Notes: a model not told the origin generated them from the letters alone. DNA of 23,392 bases from Proteobacteria bacterium UBA2383 (GCA_002343485.1 DDST01000167.1:779-24170), one strand, 5' to 3'; numbered from the stretch's first letter, positions 1 to 7,747 are shown. Translations and numbers: made by a program.

Positions 1-197
1 CCCAGGCAGTTGACATAGGGTTCGTTGTTAATAAGCTGCCACAGTTTCTCGGCTCCCCGTTGCGCCAGGCTGTACTCGATTGGTATGTTGCCACGCAACC
101 GCACAACATCTTCGGCCGTGTAGCTACGAGTGATGCCTTTCCAGCGGGGGTTCTCGGCCCAGTCCTTTTTCAGTTCTTCAACGCTTAGAAACGCCAT
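1..197 (-). CDS. aceA: Isocitrate lyase, N-terminal part (runs off the left edge)
   Basis: Only the first 65 codons are in the window. The translation starts MAFLSVEELKKDW and continues with a W-x-G-I-T-R-x-Y segment, then A-E-D-V-V-R-L-R-G and L-A-Q-R-G-A-E-K-L-W. This is the characteristic start of bacterial isocitrate lyase; the E. coli protein has GITRPYSAEDVVKLRG at the same place. The enzyme splits isocitrate into glyoxylate and succinate in the cytoplasm and opens the glyoxylate shunt for growth on acetate or fatty acids. The active site lies outside the window, so intactness cannot be judged. The ATG is preceded by a GAGG ribosome site about 8 bases upstream and by a plausible sigma70 promoter at 246-275. 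It is transcribed divergently from glucokinase. Confidence 0.9.
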   Translation of the reverse strand, partial: MAFLSVEELKKDWAENPRWKGITRSYTAEDVVRLRGNIPIEYSLAQRGAEKLWQLINNEPYVNCL

Positions 198-245
198 GTT
201 GTGGTCCTCATTTGATAGTTACGGGGTCATACAAAATATTCAACT

Positions 246-275
246 ATTCTAATGTGGCTATGCAGCATTTTACAA
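246..275 (-). promoter_or_regulatory. Probable sigma70 promoter of aceA
   Basis: On the minus strand TTGTAA (270-275) and TAGAAT (246-251) are separated by 18 bases. They match the -35 and -10 consensus at 4 of 6 and 5 of 6 positions. This would give a leader of roughly 40 bases before the aceA start at 197. It is read by eye and not tested. Confidence 0.5.
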
Positions 276-339
276 GGTAATTACAACAGATCGAATTGAA
301 GAGCTGTCCTGATGCAGGATCGAGCGATTCGCATGGGGC

Positions 340-348
340 TGCTAGAAT
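340..348 (+). promoter_or_regulatory. Extended -10 element, probable glk promoter
   Basis: TGCTAGAAT fits the extended -10 pattern TGnTATAAT with one mismatch, and there is no good -35 box upstream. Transcription would start near 355, leaving a leader of about 50 bases before the ATG at 406. This argues against the upstream GTG at 355 as the translation start. Confidence 0.45.
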
Positions 349-405
349 CATGTAGTGACTGGCGGCTCGTCAGTTAGCAACTTCCCCTTATCTGGAAATA
401 TTTCA

Positions 406-1365
406 ATGCAGGAAAATCATAACGTCTCCCCTGATCTCATCGCCGACATCGGCGGCACCAACGCCCGTTTTGCCTTGGCCGGAGCGAACCGTCAACCTTA
501 TGCGGAACATACTTTAGCGTGCGCCGGTTTTTCAGGGCTGGCCGCTGCGGTTGCCAGTTATTTGCAGAAAACCGGCGGGCTACGTCCGAATCGGGCAGCA
601 ATCGCCGTTGCTACACCGGTCACCGGCGACTGGATTCAATTCACCAATAGTCACTGGTCATTTTCAACGAAAGCCATACAACAAGAATTAGGTCTTGAAA
701 AGCTTTTGATTATAAATGATTTCACCGCCTTGGCCTTGTCGCTGCCTCTGCTCGAAGCAGAGGAGCGGCGCACCGTTGGCGGTGGCGAGGCTGTGGCTAA
801 AGCGCCGATTGCGCTGATCGGTCCTGGTACCGGTTTGGGCGTATCGGGATTGGTGTGGTCTGGGGAGCATTGGATTCCTTTACAGACCGAGGGCGGCCAC
901 GTCACCTTTTCTCCGGTCGACGAACGGGAATGGGCAATCAGTCGGATTTTGCAGCGACGGTTCGGTCACGTTTCGCCGGAACGGCTGCTGGCCGGGCCGG
1001 GTTGGGTCGATGTGTATACCGCACTGGCCGAACTGGAAGGCTGGCCAGCAGAGGATTTAACCCCTGCAGAGATTACCCGGCGGGCTTTAGCTGGAACCTG
1101 CGCACACTGTCGAGAGGTGCAGGAGATCTTCTGCGGGGCGTTGGGTACAGCGGCTGGAAATCTGGCAATCACCTTGGGTGCGCGGGGTGGTGTGTATATC
1201 GGTGGCGGCATCGTGCCGCGCCTCGGGGAATTTTTTGACCGGTCCGCGTTTCGGAGCCGGTTCGAGGATAAAGGACGGTTCGGGAGTTACCTGGCAGCGA
1301 TTCCAACCTGGGTGATTACCGCCGCCAATCCAGCGCTGCGCGGAGTGGCGGCAGCGCTGGATTAA
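406..1365 (+). CDS. glk: Glucokinase
   Basis: Cytoplasmic kinase that phosphorylates glucose to glucose-6-phosphate with ATP. The protein belongs to the E. coli Glk type of the ROK/hexokinase-like fold. Residues 14-24 hold the phosphate loop DIGGTNARFAL. Residues 102-108 hold IINDFTA, with Asp105 as the likely catalytic base. The segment IGPGTGLG follows at about 138-145, EGGH at 162-165, and a C-terminal GGVYIGGGI motif. I place the start at ATG 406, which gives 319 aa, close to the 321 aa of E. coli Glk. The frame stays open back to a GTG at 355, but that adds 17 unconserved residues and sits at the predicted transcription start. A weak GGAA site lies 8 bases before the ATG. The gene converges on phhB, with only 3 bases between the two stop codons. 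Confidence 0.93.
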   Translation: MQENHNVSPDLIADIGGTNARFALAGANRQPYAEHTLACAGFSGLAAAVASYLQKTGGLRPNRAAIAVATPVTGDWIQFTNSHWSFSTKAIQQELGLEKLLIINDFTALALSLPLLEAEERRTVGGGEAVAKAPIALIGPGTGLGVSGLVWSGEHWIPLQTEGGHVTFSPVDEREWAISRILQRRFGHVSPERLLAGPGWVDVYTALAELEGWPAEDLTPAEITRRALAGTCAHCREVQEIFCGALGTAAGNLAITLGARGGVYIGGGIVPRLGEFFDRSAFRSRFEDKGRFGSYLAAIPTWVITAANPALRGVAAALD

Positions 1366-1368
1366 GTA

Positions 1369-1716
1369 TTAAGCTGCCGAATACTCATCGGTATATAACG
1401 TATTGACCTTGGCAGCCATAATGAAATCATTATCGTGCAAGCCGCCTATTTTGTGCGTGTAGAACAGTACATGCGCATAACCCCAACCGAAAGTAATGTC
1501 CGGGTGGTGTCCTTCTGCCTCGGCCAGGTCTCCGACCCGATTGACAAAGGCCAGAGCGGCGGCGAAAGTTTTGAAGGTAAAGCGCTGTTCCAGCCGGGTT
1601 CCGTTTTCCAGCAATCGCCAGTCAGGCGCCTGTGATAACAAAGCCTCGGCTTCGCTCAAGGTCAGCGGGGGAATGCCGCCCTGACAGGGTGTGCAAGTTT
1701 TCTGGGACAATTCCAT
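1369..1716 (-). CDS. phhB: Pterin-4a-carbinolamine dehydratase
   Basis: Small cytoplasmic enzyme (115 aa) that dehydrates 4a-hydroxytetrahydropterin, recycling the pterin cofactor of aromatic amino acid hydroxylases. The signature EGHHPD is at residues 68-73, and His88 lies in a THKIGGLHDND segment. His70, His71 and His88 reproduce the spacing of the three active-site histidines of the DCoH family. The N-terminal C-T-P-C-x-G-G segment is typical of proteobacterial members. The start is the ATG at 1716, with AGGTG 5 bases upstream. A TTG four codons earlier overlaps that ribosome site and is unlikely to be used. No phenylalanine hydroxylase gene is nearby, so its partner must be elsewhere or the role is a general one. 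Confidence 0.92.
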   Translation of the reverse strand: MELSQKTCTPCQGGIPPLTLSEAEALLSQAPDWRLLENGTRLEQRFTFKTFAAALAFVNRVGDLAEAEGHHPDITFGWGYAHVLFYTHKIGGLHDNDFIMAAKVNTLYTDEYSAA

Positions 1717-1808
1717 TAGGCACCTCAATGATTCATTTGAAACCGTGGATTGTGGTTTTTTTAGAACAGCGAAGCTGGGAAAAATCCGCCTGAATCCGCT
1801 AATTCACT

Positions 1809-1814
1809 TATACT
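1809..1814 (+). promoter_or_regulatory. Candidate -10 box for the DUF3365-nudJ pair
   Basis: TATACT lies 37 bases before the ATG at 1851, in an AT-rich stretch. No convincing -35 hexamer sits 16-18 bases upstream, so the call is tentative. Confidence 0.3.
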
Positions 1815-1850
1815 GATCAATTAATTATTGACCTAAATTGGAGAATTTGC

Positions 1851-2444
1851 ATGCGATATGCTTTGCTTGCTGCATTGGGTGCAGTGCTGGCGGCGGGTTT
1901 TGTCTCCGCCCAGCCGCTAGATGGCACCGAGCAACCGGAGGTCAATGCAGAAGTCATGGCCAGCCGCGCTGCTGCGCAGCAGTTCGGCAAGACGTTAAAA
2001 GAGGCGCTCCAGCAGGCGATCAAGAGCGGAGGCCCGGCAAACGGCATCGTGGTTTGTCACGACCAGGCCGGCCAGATTGCCGCACGGCTATCCGAAGAGC
2101 GAGAGATGCTGGTGGGTCGAACCAGTCTCAAGGTTCGCAACCCCAGCCACACCCCGGATGCTTGGGAATCCGCAGTGCTCAAGCAGTTTGAGGCACGCAA
2201 GGCTCAAGGCGAACCAGTCAATCAGTTGGAATTCTTTGCGGTGATTGACGATGATCAAGGCCAGAAAACCTTCCGCTATATGAAAGCGATTCCAACCGTT
2301 GGCTTATGTCTCAATTGTCATGGTGAAAACATTGCGCCTGAGGTCGACGCTGAACTCAAGAAGCTATATCCCTACGACAAGGCGCGTGGTTTCAAGGAAG
2401 GCGACCTGCGCGGGGCGTTTACCATCGCCAAGCCATTGCCATAG
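1851..2444 (+). CDS. Secreted monohaem c-type protein, DUF3365 (Tll0287-like)
   Basis: Protein of 197 aa with a clear signal peptide; cleavage is likely after VSA at residue 20, so it acts in the periplasm. Residues 153-157 are CLNCH, a CxxCH motif for covalent haem c. The region around it (RYMKAIPTVGLCLNCHG) and the C-terminal YPYDKARGFKEGDLRGAFTI block are the hallmarks of the DUF3365 family. In the cyanobacterial relative Tll0287 an upstream cysteine has been described as the second haem ligand. Cys69 (VVCHDQ) is the candidate equivalent here, by position only. The family is thought to sense redox state or ligands, often as the input domain of histidine kinases; this one stands alone. GGAGA lies about 8 bases before the ATG. 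nudJ follows 11 bases downstream, suggesting co-transcription. Confidence 0.85.
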   Translation: MRYALLAALGAVLAAGFVSAQPLDGTEQPEVNAEVMASRAAAQQFGKTLKEALQQAIKSGGPANGIVVCHDQAGQIAARLSEEREMLVGRTSLKVRNPSHTPDAWESAVLKQFEARKAQGEPVNQLEFFAVIDDDQGQKTFRYMKAIPTVGLCLNCHGENIAPEVDAELKKLYPYDKARGFKEGDLRGAFTIAKPLP

Positions 2445-2455
2445 AAGGGGATATC

Positions 2456-2911
2456 ATGAATAGCAGTTTGGAGTGGAGTCCGCGCCTGACAGTGGCCACG
2501 ATCATCGAGCGCGATGGTCAGTTTTTGCTGGTGGAAGAGTATGCAGACGGTGATGAGCTGGTTTATAACCAGCCTGCCGGTCATCTGGACGAGCATGAAA
2601 CGCTGGCTGCGGCGGCTATCCGGGAAACCCTGGAGGAAACCGCCTGGGAGGTTCAGGTAGATGCTGTCGTCGGCGTTTACTACTGGACCCATCCTAAAGG
2701 CCATACTTTTGTGCGTACCTGTTTCTCAGGCTCCGCTCTGCATCATCACGCCGATCAGCCGCTCGACCACGGTATTCAGCGAGCGATCTGGCGGACTCGG
2801 GAGGAAATCGCTGCTCTAGGACCCAAGTTGCGCAGTCCGATGGTGCTGCGTTGTATCGACGACTATCTGGCAGGGCACCGGTATCCACTGGATTTATTCC
2901 ACTACCTTTAG
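2456..2911 (+). CDS. nudJ: NUDIX pyrophosphatase, NudJ-like
   Basis: Cytoplasmic NUDIX hydrolase of 151 aa. The NUDIX box begins at Gly42 (GHLDEHE) and continues RETLEE at 56-61, with the metal-binding glutamates in place. The usual Gly after the EE pair is Ala63. The order QPAGHL-box-LRSPMV and the C-terminal RYPLD segment match E. coli NudJ, which removes phosphate from thiamine pyrophosphate precursors and other nucleoside di- and triphosphates. In many gammaproteobacteria nudJ precedes the tRNA thiolase mnmA; that neighbour is missing here, and a ClC gene follows after about 100 bases. The ribosome site AAGGGG is 6 bases before the ATG. The substrate cannot be inferred from sequence. Confidence 0.85.
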   Translation: MNSSLEWSPRLTVATIIERDGQFLLVEEYADGDELVYNQPAGHLDEHETLAAAAIRETLEETAWEVQVDAVVGVYYWTHPKGHTFVRTCFSGSALHHHADQPLDHGIQRAIWRTREEIAALGPKLRSPMVLRCIDDYLAGHRYPLDLFHYL

Positions 2912-3011
2912 ACTTCTGCTGGATTGCCAAAAGACAGTAACCTGCTTAACCGCATAACAAACGCCAGCCTTGCGTACCCAGAACTGGAAAGCCAGTGAAC
3001 TTACTGGATCA

Positions 3012-4379
3012 ATGACACCTGTAACCCATTCGACCCCGTCCCGTACTGACAGTAATCTTCTCCGCGCCAAGCGGCGCATGGAGAAACTGAATCGCCAGCG
3101 ATTACGCCTTTTGCCGCGCGCACTCGCGCTGGGTGTTCTTTCCGGGTTGATGGCTGTTGCCTTTGCGACAGCGCTGGACGCCGGTGAAGGGTTGCGGACC
3201 AAGTTTCTCCAGTTTGCACATCAAGCTGGCAGCTATGGCGGCGTGGTCTTGTCCATTCTGTTCTCGGTCATCACGATCAGCGTGGCAGTCTGGCTGGTGC
3301 GATTTTTCGCGCCGGCGGCCGCTGGCAGCGGTATTCCTCATCTTAAAGGGGTGCTACTCGGTTACCGGTCGATGGTCTGGCACCGTATTTTGTGGGTGAA
3401 GTTCATCAGTGGCATGATCGGTGTGACCGGCGGTTTGACCTTGGGTCGAGAGGGACCAACGGTGCAAATGGGTGGTGCATTGGGCCAGATGTTTGGTAGC
3501 CGTTCACACAGCGATACCTTGGAGCAGCGCATCCTGATTGCTGCCGGTGCGGGCGCTGGACTGTCTGCTATCTTTAATGCGCCACTGGCCGGCGTGGTCT
3601 TCGTTCTTGAGGAATTGCAGGGAAATTTCGCCTCGCCGGTGTTCTTTGCTGCATTGATCGCCTCGATGACCGCCGATGTGCTGTCCCGCTGGTTGATGGG
3701 TCAGAATCCGGTCTTCCATGTCACAGTCACCGCTATTCCTGATCTTGCTAGCTTGCCGCTATTCCTGGCGCTCGGCATTCTCGCGGGGGTTCTTGGTGTT
3801 CTTTTCAATCGGGCCTTGCTGGCGACACAACGCTTGAGTGATGTCCGAGGGCCATGGAAGCTGGCTGCCAAGTGGATTTCATGGGGGACAATTATTGGCT
3901 TGATGGGTTGGTGGATGCCGGAACTCTGCGGCGGTGGCCATTTGATCGTGGAGCGGATTCTGGGTGGTCATGAATACATTGACCTTTGGACGTTGGCCTT
4001 GCTGTTTGGACTGCGGTTCGTGCTGACCATGGGCAGCTATGGCACCGGCGCAGCCGGCGGTATTTTCGCGCCGTTGCTGGTGCTTGGTGCGCTGCTCGGC
4101 TTGATCATTGGCGAATTGGGGCGCGAGTGGTTTCCGCTGGTTGCGCCGGAACCGCTCACGGTCGCCGTCGCAGGCATGGCGGCCTACTTCACAGCTATCG
4201 TTCGCGCGCCGCTAACCGGTATTGTGCTGATCGTTGAAATGACGGGTAACTACTCGCTGATTTTACCCTTGTTCACGGCGTGTTTCTCGGCGTATGTGAT
4301 CGCTGAATGGTGGCCGGATGTGCCGATTTACGAAGCGTTGCTGGAGCGCGATCTCGAAAAGGATACGATAACGCGCTAA
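3012..4379 (+). CDS. ClC-family chloride/proton exchanger
   Basis: Inner-membrane ClC protein of 455 aa without C-terminal CBS domains, close in length to E. coli ClcA (473 aa). The three chloride-site signatures are present: GSGIP at 105-109, GREGP at 145-149 and GGIFAP at 350-355. The gating glutamate is Glu147 (ClcA Glu148). Glu200-Glu201 align with ClcA Glu202-Glu203, the internal proton glutamate, and Tyr441 corresponds to ClcA Tyr445. Keeping both glutamates predicts a 2 Cl-/1 H+ antiporter rather than a channel, which would suit acid resistance or volume control. I chose ATG 3012 as the start. A TTG at 2970 would add 14 residues, and an ATG at 3078 lies just before the first helix; no start has a strong ribosome site. 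The gene converges on the next gene with 4 bases between. Confidence 0.88.
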   Translation: MTPVTHSTPSRTDSNLLRAKRRMEKLNRQRLRLLPRALALGVLSGLMAVAFATALDAGEGLRTKFLQFAHQAGSYGGVVLSILFSVITISVAVWLVRFFAPAAAGSGIPHLKGVLLGYRSMVWHRILWVKFISGMIGVTGGLTLGREGPTVQMGGALGQMFGSRSHSDTLEQRILIAAGAGAGLSAIFNAPLAGVVFVLEELQGNFASPVFFAALIASMTADVLSRWLMGQNPVFHVTVTAIPDLASLPLFLALGILAGVLGVLFNRALLATQRLSDVRGPWKLAAKWISWGTIIGLMGWWMPELCGGGHLIVERILGGHEYIDLWTLALLFGLRFVLTMGSYGTGAAGGIFAPLLVLGALLGLIIGELGREWFPLVAPEPLTVAVAGMAAYFTAIVRAPLTGIVLIVEMTGNYSLILPLFTACFSAYVIAEWWPDVPIYEALLERDLEKDTITR

Positions 4380-4383
4380 CCTG

Positions 4384-5694
4384 TTAATAAAGCACTTGCG
4401 CTTCAGTGATATCGGCGCTGCGCAGTGACAAGGTGGCCGTGCCGCCGGACTTGCGGATGGTAATCTTGACGATGTCCTTCGTAATAGGCCCCAGCTTACC
4501 CCGATAGCTTGCACCGGTTGCCGTCTGCAATTTGGCGACTTTGCCTACATGCTGGCCCAGTTCGCCGATTGGCGTTGGATGAAAGGATGTTCCGGTAATG
4601 ACTGGCTTTGGAGCCGCCGCGGTAGTTTCTGGTTCCTCCGCTTGAGGCGTTTGTTGTATACCTACGCCCAACGCCCGGGCTACTTGGGGGGCATTCCAGT
4701 CTATGCTCAGATCGGTGACGGCTTGGTCATTGACCTTGACAGTCAATCCTGCCAGTGTGATGACATCGTCAGCTTTGTAGTATTGCAACTCGGCAGGATT
4801 AATAGGTGCAGGAGGATTGGCAGTGATGGTCAGTTGCTGTCCCTCGATCAAGTAGTGCTGGTAAGCAGCAATCAATCCGGGGCCTGGGTTGATGCCGTTG
4901 GCGTTTAGGCGCTCAGCCACCAGCCGTACATGATCGGTAATATACTCATTAATCGATTTACCTGCTTTGGCCGCGCAATACTTATTGCGACGGTCGTTGT
5001 AACCATTGTCTTGCAGGACAGCATTCAAACTGGCAACTTTGGATGTAAGCGACGTGGCCAGCTCCATCATGGATGTAGATGCAGTATTCAGGCTAAAGCT
5101 GATATCTAAATGCAGACCTGCCCAGTCCTGGGTATGGCTGTTGATTTGTACGCGGATGCGGCTATGAGCGGCGTCAAGCTGGTAGCCAACATCCATGTTG
5201 TTGATAAAGCTGTCGTAGCCCATCTCCTGCCACTCGCTGCCGCCGAAGTGGATGACTGGACCACAACCCAGTGCTCCTAGATCGTCAAACGGCATTTGTT
5301 CCCGGGGAGAGGGTGGCTTAGCGCCAAGAATGCTGCCATGCAGTGGCAGTTCAAGCTGACGAATCGAGAGAGACAGGGCTTCTGGAAGCTGCCCTTGGCT
5401 TAGTTGCCGGCGTGCGTTCAACAGCGCCAGGATATTCGGTGCATTGAGACGGATAGCGCCGATCGAAATTACGTCGTTCACGAAATGGGGGATGATCTTG
5501 ATCTGCTTGACGCCGATTGAGCCAGCCGGCGAAACACTAACGCCATCGTAACTGATTTCAGCGAAAGGTTTGGCGGCTGTGACCAGTTGTTCAACCTGTT
5601 GTCGGGTGCTGTACCACAGATAACCCCAGATACAACCAGCCATCAGCACGAGGACGGCAAGGATAGTCGCCAGGATAGTCATGAGCTTGCGCAT
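4384..5694 (-). CDS. Unrecognised membrane-anchored periplasmic protein
   Basis: Not recognised. The 436-aa protein has one hydrophobic segment at residues 5-28, then a long soluble part presumably exported. Cys21 follows LMAG, which resembles a lipobox, but the hydrophobic stretch continues past it, so a signal anchor is more likely than a lipoprotein. The middle part alternates polar and hydrophobic residues, suggesting beta strands. It is reminiscent of YdgA/AsmA-like envelope proteins, but I cannot show homology. An Ala/Pro/Glu-rich linker at about 345-365 precedes a compact C-terminal block (about 382-436) with the pattern GKVAKLQT..G..YRGKLGPI...IVKI, which looks like a small five-stranded barrel. 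AAGG lies 9 bases before the ATG. A possible promoter is at 5753-5780. Confidence 0.75.
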   Translation of the reverse strand: MRKLMTILATILAVLVLMAGCIWGYLWYSTRQQVEQLVTAAKPFAEISYDGVSVSPAGSIGVKQIKIIPHFVNDVISIGAIRLNAPNILALLNARRQLSQGQLPEALSLSIRQLELPLHGSILGAKPPSPREQMPFDDLGALGCGPVIHFGGSEWQEMGYDSFINNMDVGYQLDAAHSRIRVQINSHTQDWAGLHLDISFSLNTASTSMMELATSLTSKVASLNAVLQDNGYNDRRNKYCAAKAGKSINEYITDHVRLVAERLNANGINPGPGLIAAYQHYLIEGQQLTITANPPAPINPAELQYYKADDVITLAGLTVKVNDQAVTDLSIDWNAPQVARALGVGIQQTPQAEEPETTAAAPKPVITGTSFHPTPIGELGQHVGKVAKLQTATGASYRGKLGPITKDIVKITIRKSGGTATLSLRSADITEAQVLY

Positions 5695-5896
5695 GGATAG
5701 GTACCTTACTTTATGAGTAATCCTGAAATCAGCGTGATTTAAGTTAATTTTAATTCTACTTTGCCAGATTACCTATCCAACTCTACTCGTTAGGCCGCTG
5801 CCTGGGGCAGGTAGATGCTGCAGGGAGTTCAGGAATGGAGTCAAGGCTGCTAGATAGTCTCATTAAAGCCTGCCTGGCGGGAAGGATGCATCGTTC
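5695..5896. other. Intergenic stretch with a small hairpin
   Basis: No gene is seen. The part next to the upstream gene is AT-rich and holds its candidate promoter. A 5-bp perfect hairpin (CTGCC/GGCAG, 5798-5810) lies downstream of the DUF2971 gene's direction of transcription, without a T-run. Confidence 0.4.
5753..5780 (-). promoter_or_regulatory. Candidate promoter of the 4384-5694 gene
   Basis: On the minus strand TAGAAT (5753-5758) lies 16 bases after TTGGAT (5775-5780). The -10 is good, at 5 of 6; the -35 is poor. The leader would be about 55 bases. Confidence 0.35.
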
Positions 5897-6778
5897 CTAC
5901 CACTGGCGATAGGGAATCTGGCAGTAACTGATCCCTTGCCGGGGGCGAATTCCTCGTTTGGCGAGAAACATGGCCAGTGAATTCATCGACAGACTGATGT
6001 TGGGGGTTGGTCCGAGATACAGATGCTCCAGCGTGATAGGTTCTCCATCAGGAAACTGCAAACAGAATTCGAGATAGGGCACCAGCATCGAGGTGCCTTC
6101 TCGAAACAGCACCGGCGAGGCGACATAATTGGTCAATACCGGTGAGACGATCCGCCATTCCTCCTCTTCCTGGAACGATGGATGCTTAAGGAGTGCGGCA
6201 ATGCGCAACAGGTCGCTTTCGATCCGCTCAAAAATACCGTAATAGGCTTGTGCCAGGGGGCGATTGGTGTGGTCGGCGGCGTCATACCGCTCGGCTAAGG
6301 CCTCGATGGCTTCGACAATTTGCGCGATCAATCGCTGTTGCTCTACAAGTTGATAGAGACATTTGCCGATCTGAAATCTCTGTTGTTGGGCGCACTGCAT
6401 GATGGTACTAGGATTGAAACCAATGCTGACCCCTTTACCCAGTGCGCTGTAACCGCGCCATTGACTTAGCAAGTTCCCATTCGAGCGGAATGAGGCGCCA
6501 AACAGCATATGACCGTTCGTGATCCGATAGGCAACCCAGTCCAGGAATTGATTAAGCAATTGAGGATCCGGATGGCCGCCTGCAACGCGTTGCCGGATCT
6601 CTTTGCGAATCAGATCAGCAGTATGGGTCATTTCCGCCGAGTCGTTCATATAGCGGATATCGCTGGCCCATAATACTCCGCTGTCAACGATGCCCAGTAG
6701 ACCCTTAAAAGATGTGTAGTGATAAAGAGTTTCCTGCGGAATATCGGAATAGAGTTTTCGGGTGATATCTTGAATCAT
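5897..6778 (-). CDS. DUF2971 family protein
   Basis: Soluble protein of 293 aa with the order of motifs typical of DUF2971. LYHYTS is at 18-23, then G(I/V)LWASD and an N-D pair at 45-46. SQWRGYS follows at 105-111, leading into GKGVSIGFN, and EEEEWRIV sits at 204-211. No signal peptide or membrane segment is visible, so it is cytoplasmic. The family has no established biochemical role that I know of. Members are scattered and accessory, often near mobile or defence genes. The opening H-Y-T motif followed much later by a W-R and an acidic E-W-R block recalls the layout of ADP-ribosyltransferase-like folds, but this is only a resemblance. It stands alone between two intergenic gaps, with no operon partner. 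Confidence 0.85.
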   Translation of the reverse strand: MIQDITRKLYSDIPQETLYHYTSFKGLLGIVDSGVLWASDIRYMNDSAEMTHTADLIRKEIRQRVAGGHPDPQLLNQFLDWVAYRITNGHMLFGASFRSNGNLLSQWRGYSALGKGVSIGFNPSTIMQCAQQQRFQIGKCLYQLVEQQRLIAQIVEAIEALAERYDAADHTNRPLAQAYYGIFERIESDLLRIAALLKHPSFQEEEEWRIVSPVLTNYVASPVLFREGTSMLVPYLEFCLQFPDGEPITLEHLYLGPTPNISLSMNSLAMFLAKRGIRPRQGISYCQIPYRQW

Positions 6779-7057
6779 AAGTGATAATCCACTGACAGTA
6801 TGGCAGTTAACGATCCTTTGAAGCCAGGCGGCTGGTCACAAATAAGAAAAAAACTGCCGGTAAGATGAGAGGACAACATGACCCGAATATGAAATTTTCA
6901 TCATGAAAAGCCGGATATGATTATAGGTATAATAAAATTATTTAAATACAATGGATTGAGTAATGCTTATCATTGACGCCTTCGGGCTTCTCACTGCAAT
7001 GGACTGGAGACTTCCTTGCGCTGTTCTTCAATCCGCTGATTCAGGAACCGTACATCG
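6779..7057. other. Divergent AT-rich regulatory region with inverted repeats
   Basis: This lies between the divergent DUF2971 and HAD genes. It contains TTTTCAT-C-ATGAAAA, a perfect 7-bp inverted repeat (6895-6909), and a perfect TATAAT (6928-6933) without a clear -35. An open frame of 38 codons starting at ATG 6963 runs into the HAD start region; I do not consider it convincing as a gene. The stretch probably holds promoters for both flanking genes. Confidence 0.4.
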
Positions 7058-7063
7058 ATGTAC
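7050..7063. repeat. 14-bp perfect palindrome over the HAD gene start
   Basis: GTACATCGATGTAC is its own reverse complement and includes the ATG of the HAD gene at 7058-7060. It could be an operator, or it could fold in the mRNA and hide the start codon. Chance is also possible for a single 14-mer. Confidence 0.4.
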
Positions 7064-7747
7064 AGCCGCGAACGATTGATTATTCTGGACGCTGACGGAA
7101 CCACTATCGATGCTTTCACCGCCATTGACAAGACTTTTGCCCATCACGGCATGGATATTGGCGATCTGACAAGATTTCAGAAACGCCATAGATTATTCAA
7201 GTATTTAGGTGGATTGAAGGAGTTTCCAGTCAATCTGAAAAAGCAACTCGGCAAGCAAAAACGCAGTCAGCTTATTGCAACTTTAACTGAGGTGTATCGC
7301 GAAGAAGGTCAGCTTTATCCCGGTATTGCTGAATTGATCCGGACACTCCTAGCTTTGCCCGGACTGCGGGTGGGCTTAGTCACCCGTAATATCACCATAG
7401 AGCCTGAAGAAACCCTTGGACGCCTGTTTTTGCGTCATGATATCAATGTGGGTGATCTGGATTTCTTAATCCATGTCCCTCTCGTCCAGGAGAAGGGCGC
7501 TCATTTCCGGGAAGCCAGAGAGCGTTTTACCATCAATCCAGCCTGCGCTTACGCTTGCGGTGATGAACACAAGGATTATATCGCTGCGGTTGGTGCAGGT
7601 ATGCACCCCTTTATGGTTTCCTATGGATTCGAGAATCATGAACGGCTGACTCAGAAATTTGGCATACCGGAGGCGATCATCTCCCGGACGCCTGAAGCGC
7701 TGTGTGAGCGGGTACGTAATGCTCTAGAACGGGTGCGGCTAGAATAG
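7058..7747 (+). CDS. HAD-superfamily phosphatase
   Basis: Cytoplasmic hydrolase of 229 aa with all four HAD motifs. Motif I is LDADGT with Asp11 as nucleophile and Asp13 as acid/base. Motif II is LVTRN with Thr109. The motif III lysine is probably Lys146. Motif IV is GDEHKD at 168-173. The helical region between motif I and about residue 95 is a C1-type cap, as in phosphoglycolate phosphatase-like enzymes. It has the form of a small-molecule phosphatase, but the substrate is not evident. The ATG is preceded by AGGA at a long spacing of 11 bases and lies inside a 14-bp palindrome, so initiation may be weak or controlled. It stands as a single gene; the stop is about 100 bases before the convergent bacteriohemerythrin. 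Confidence 0.85.
   Translation: MYSRERLIILDADGTTIDAFTAIDKTFAHHGMDIGDLTRFQKRHRLFKYLGGLKEFPVNLKKQLGKQKRSQLIATLTEVYREEGQLYPGIAELIRTLLALPGLRVGLVTRNITIEPEETLGRLFLRHDINVGDLDFLIHVPLVQEKGAHFREARERFTINPACAYACGDEHKDYIAAVGAGMHPFMVSYGFENHERLTQKFGIPEAIISRTPEALCERVRNALERVRLE

Noticed and set aside
355..405. Upstream GTG start giving a 336-aa glucokinase
   Set aside because: It coincides with the predicted transcription start and adds residues outside the family's usual length.
4384..5694. Lipoprotein call based on LMAGC
   Set aside because: The residue at -3 is Met, and the hydrophobic segment continues well beyond the cysteine, so a membrane anchor is more likely.
6963..7079. 38-codon open frame in the leader of the HAD gene, overlapping its start
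   Set aside because: It has no strong ribosome site, its translation is not protein-like towards the end (SGTVHRCTAAND), and short frames like this are expected by chance. The same stretch is open in other frames too.
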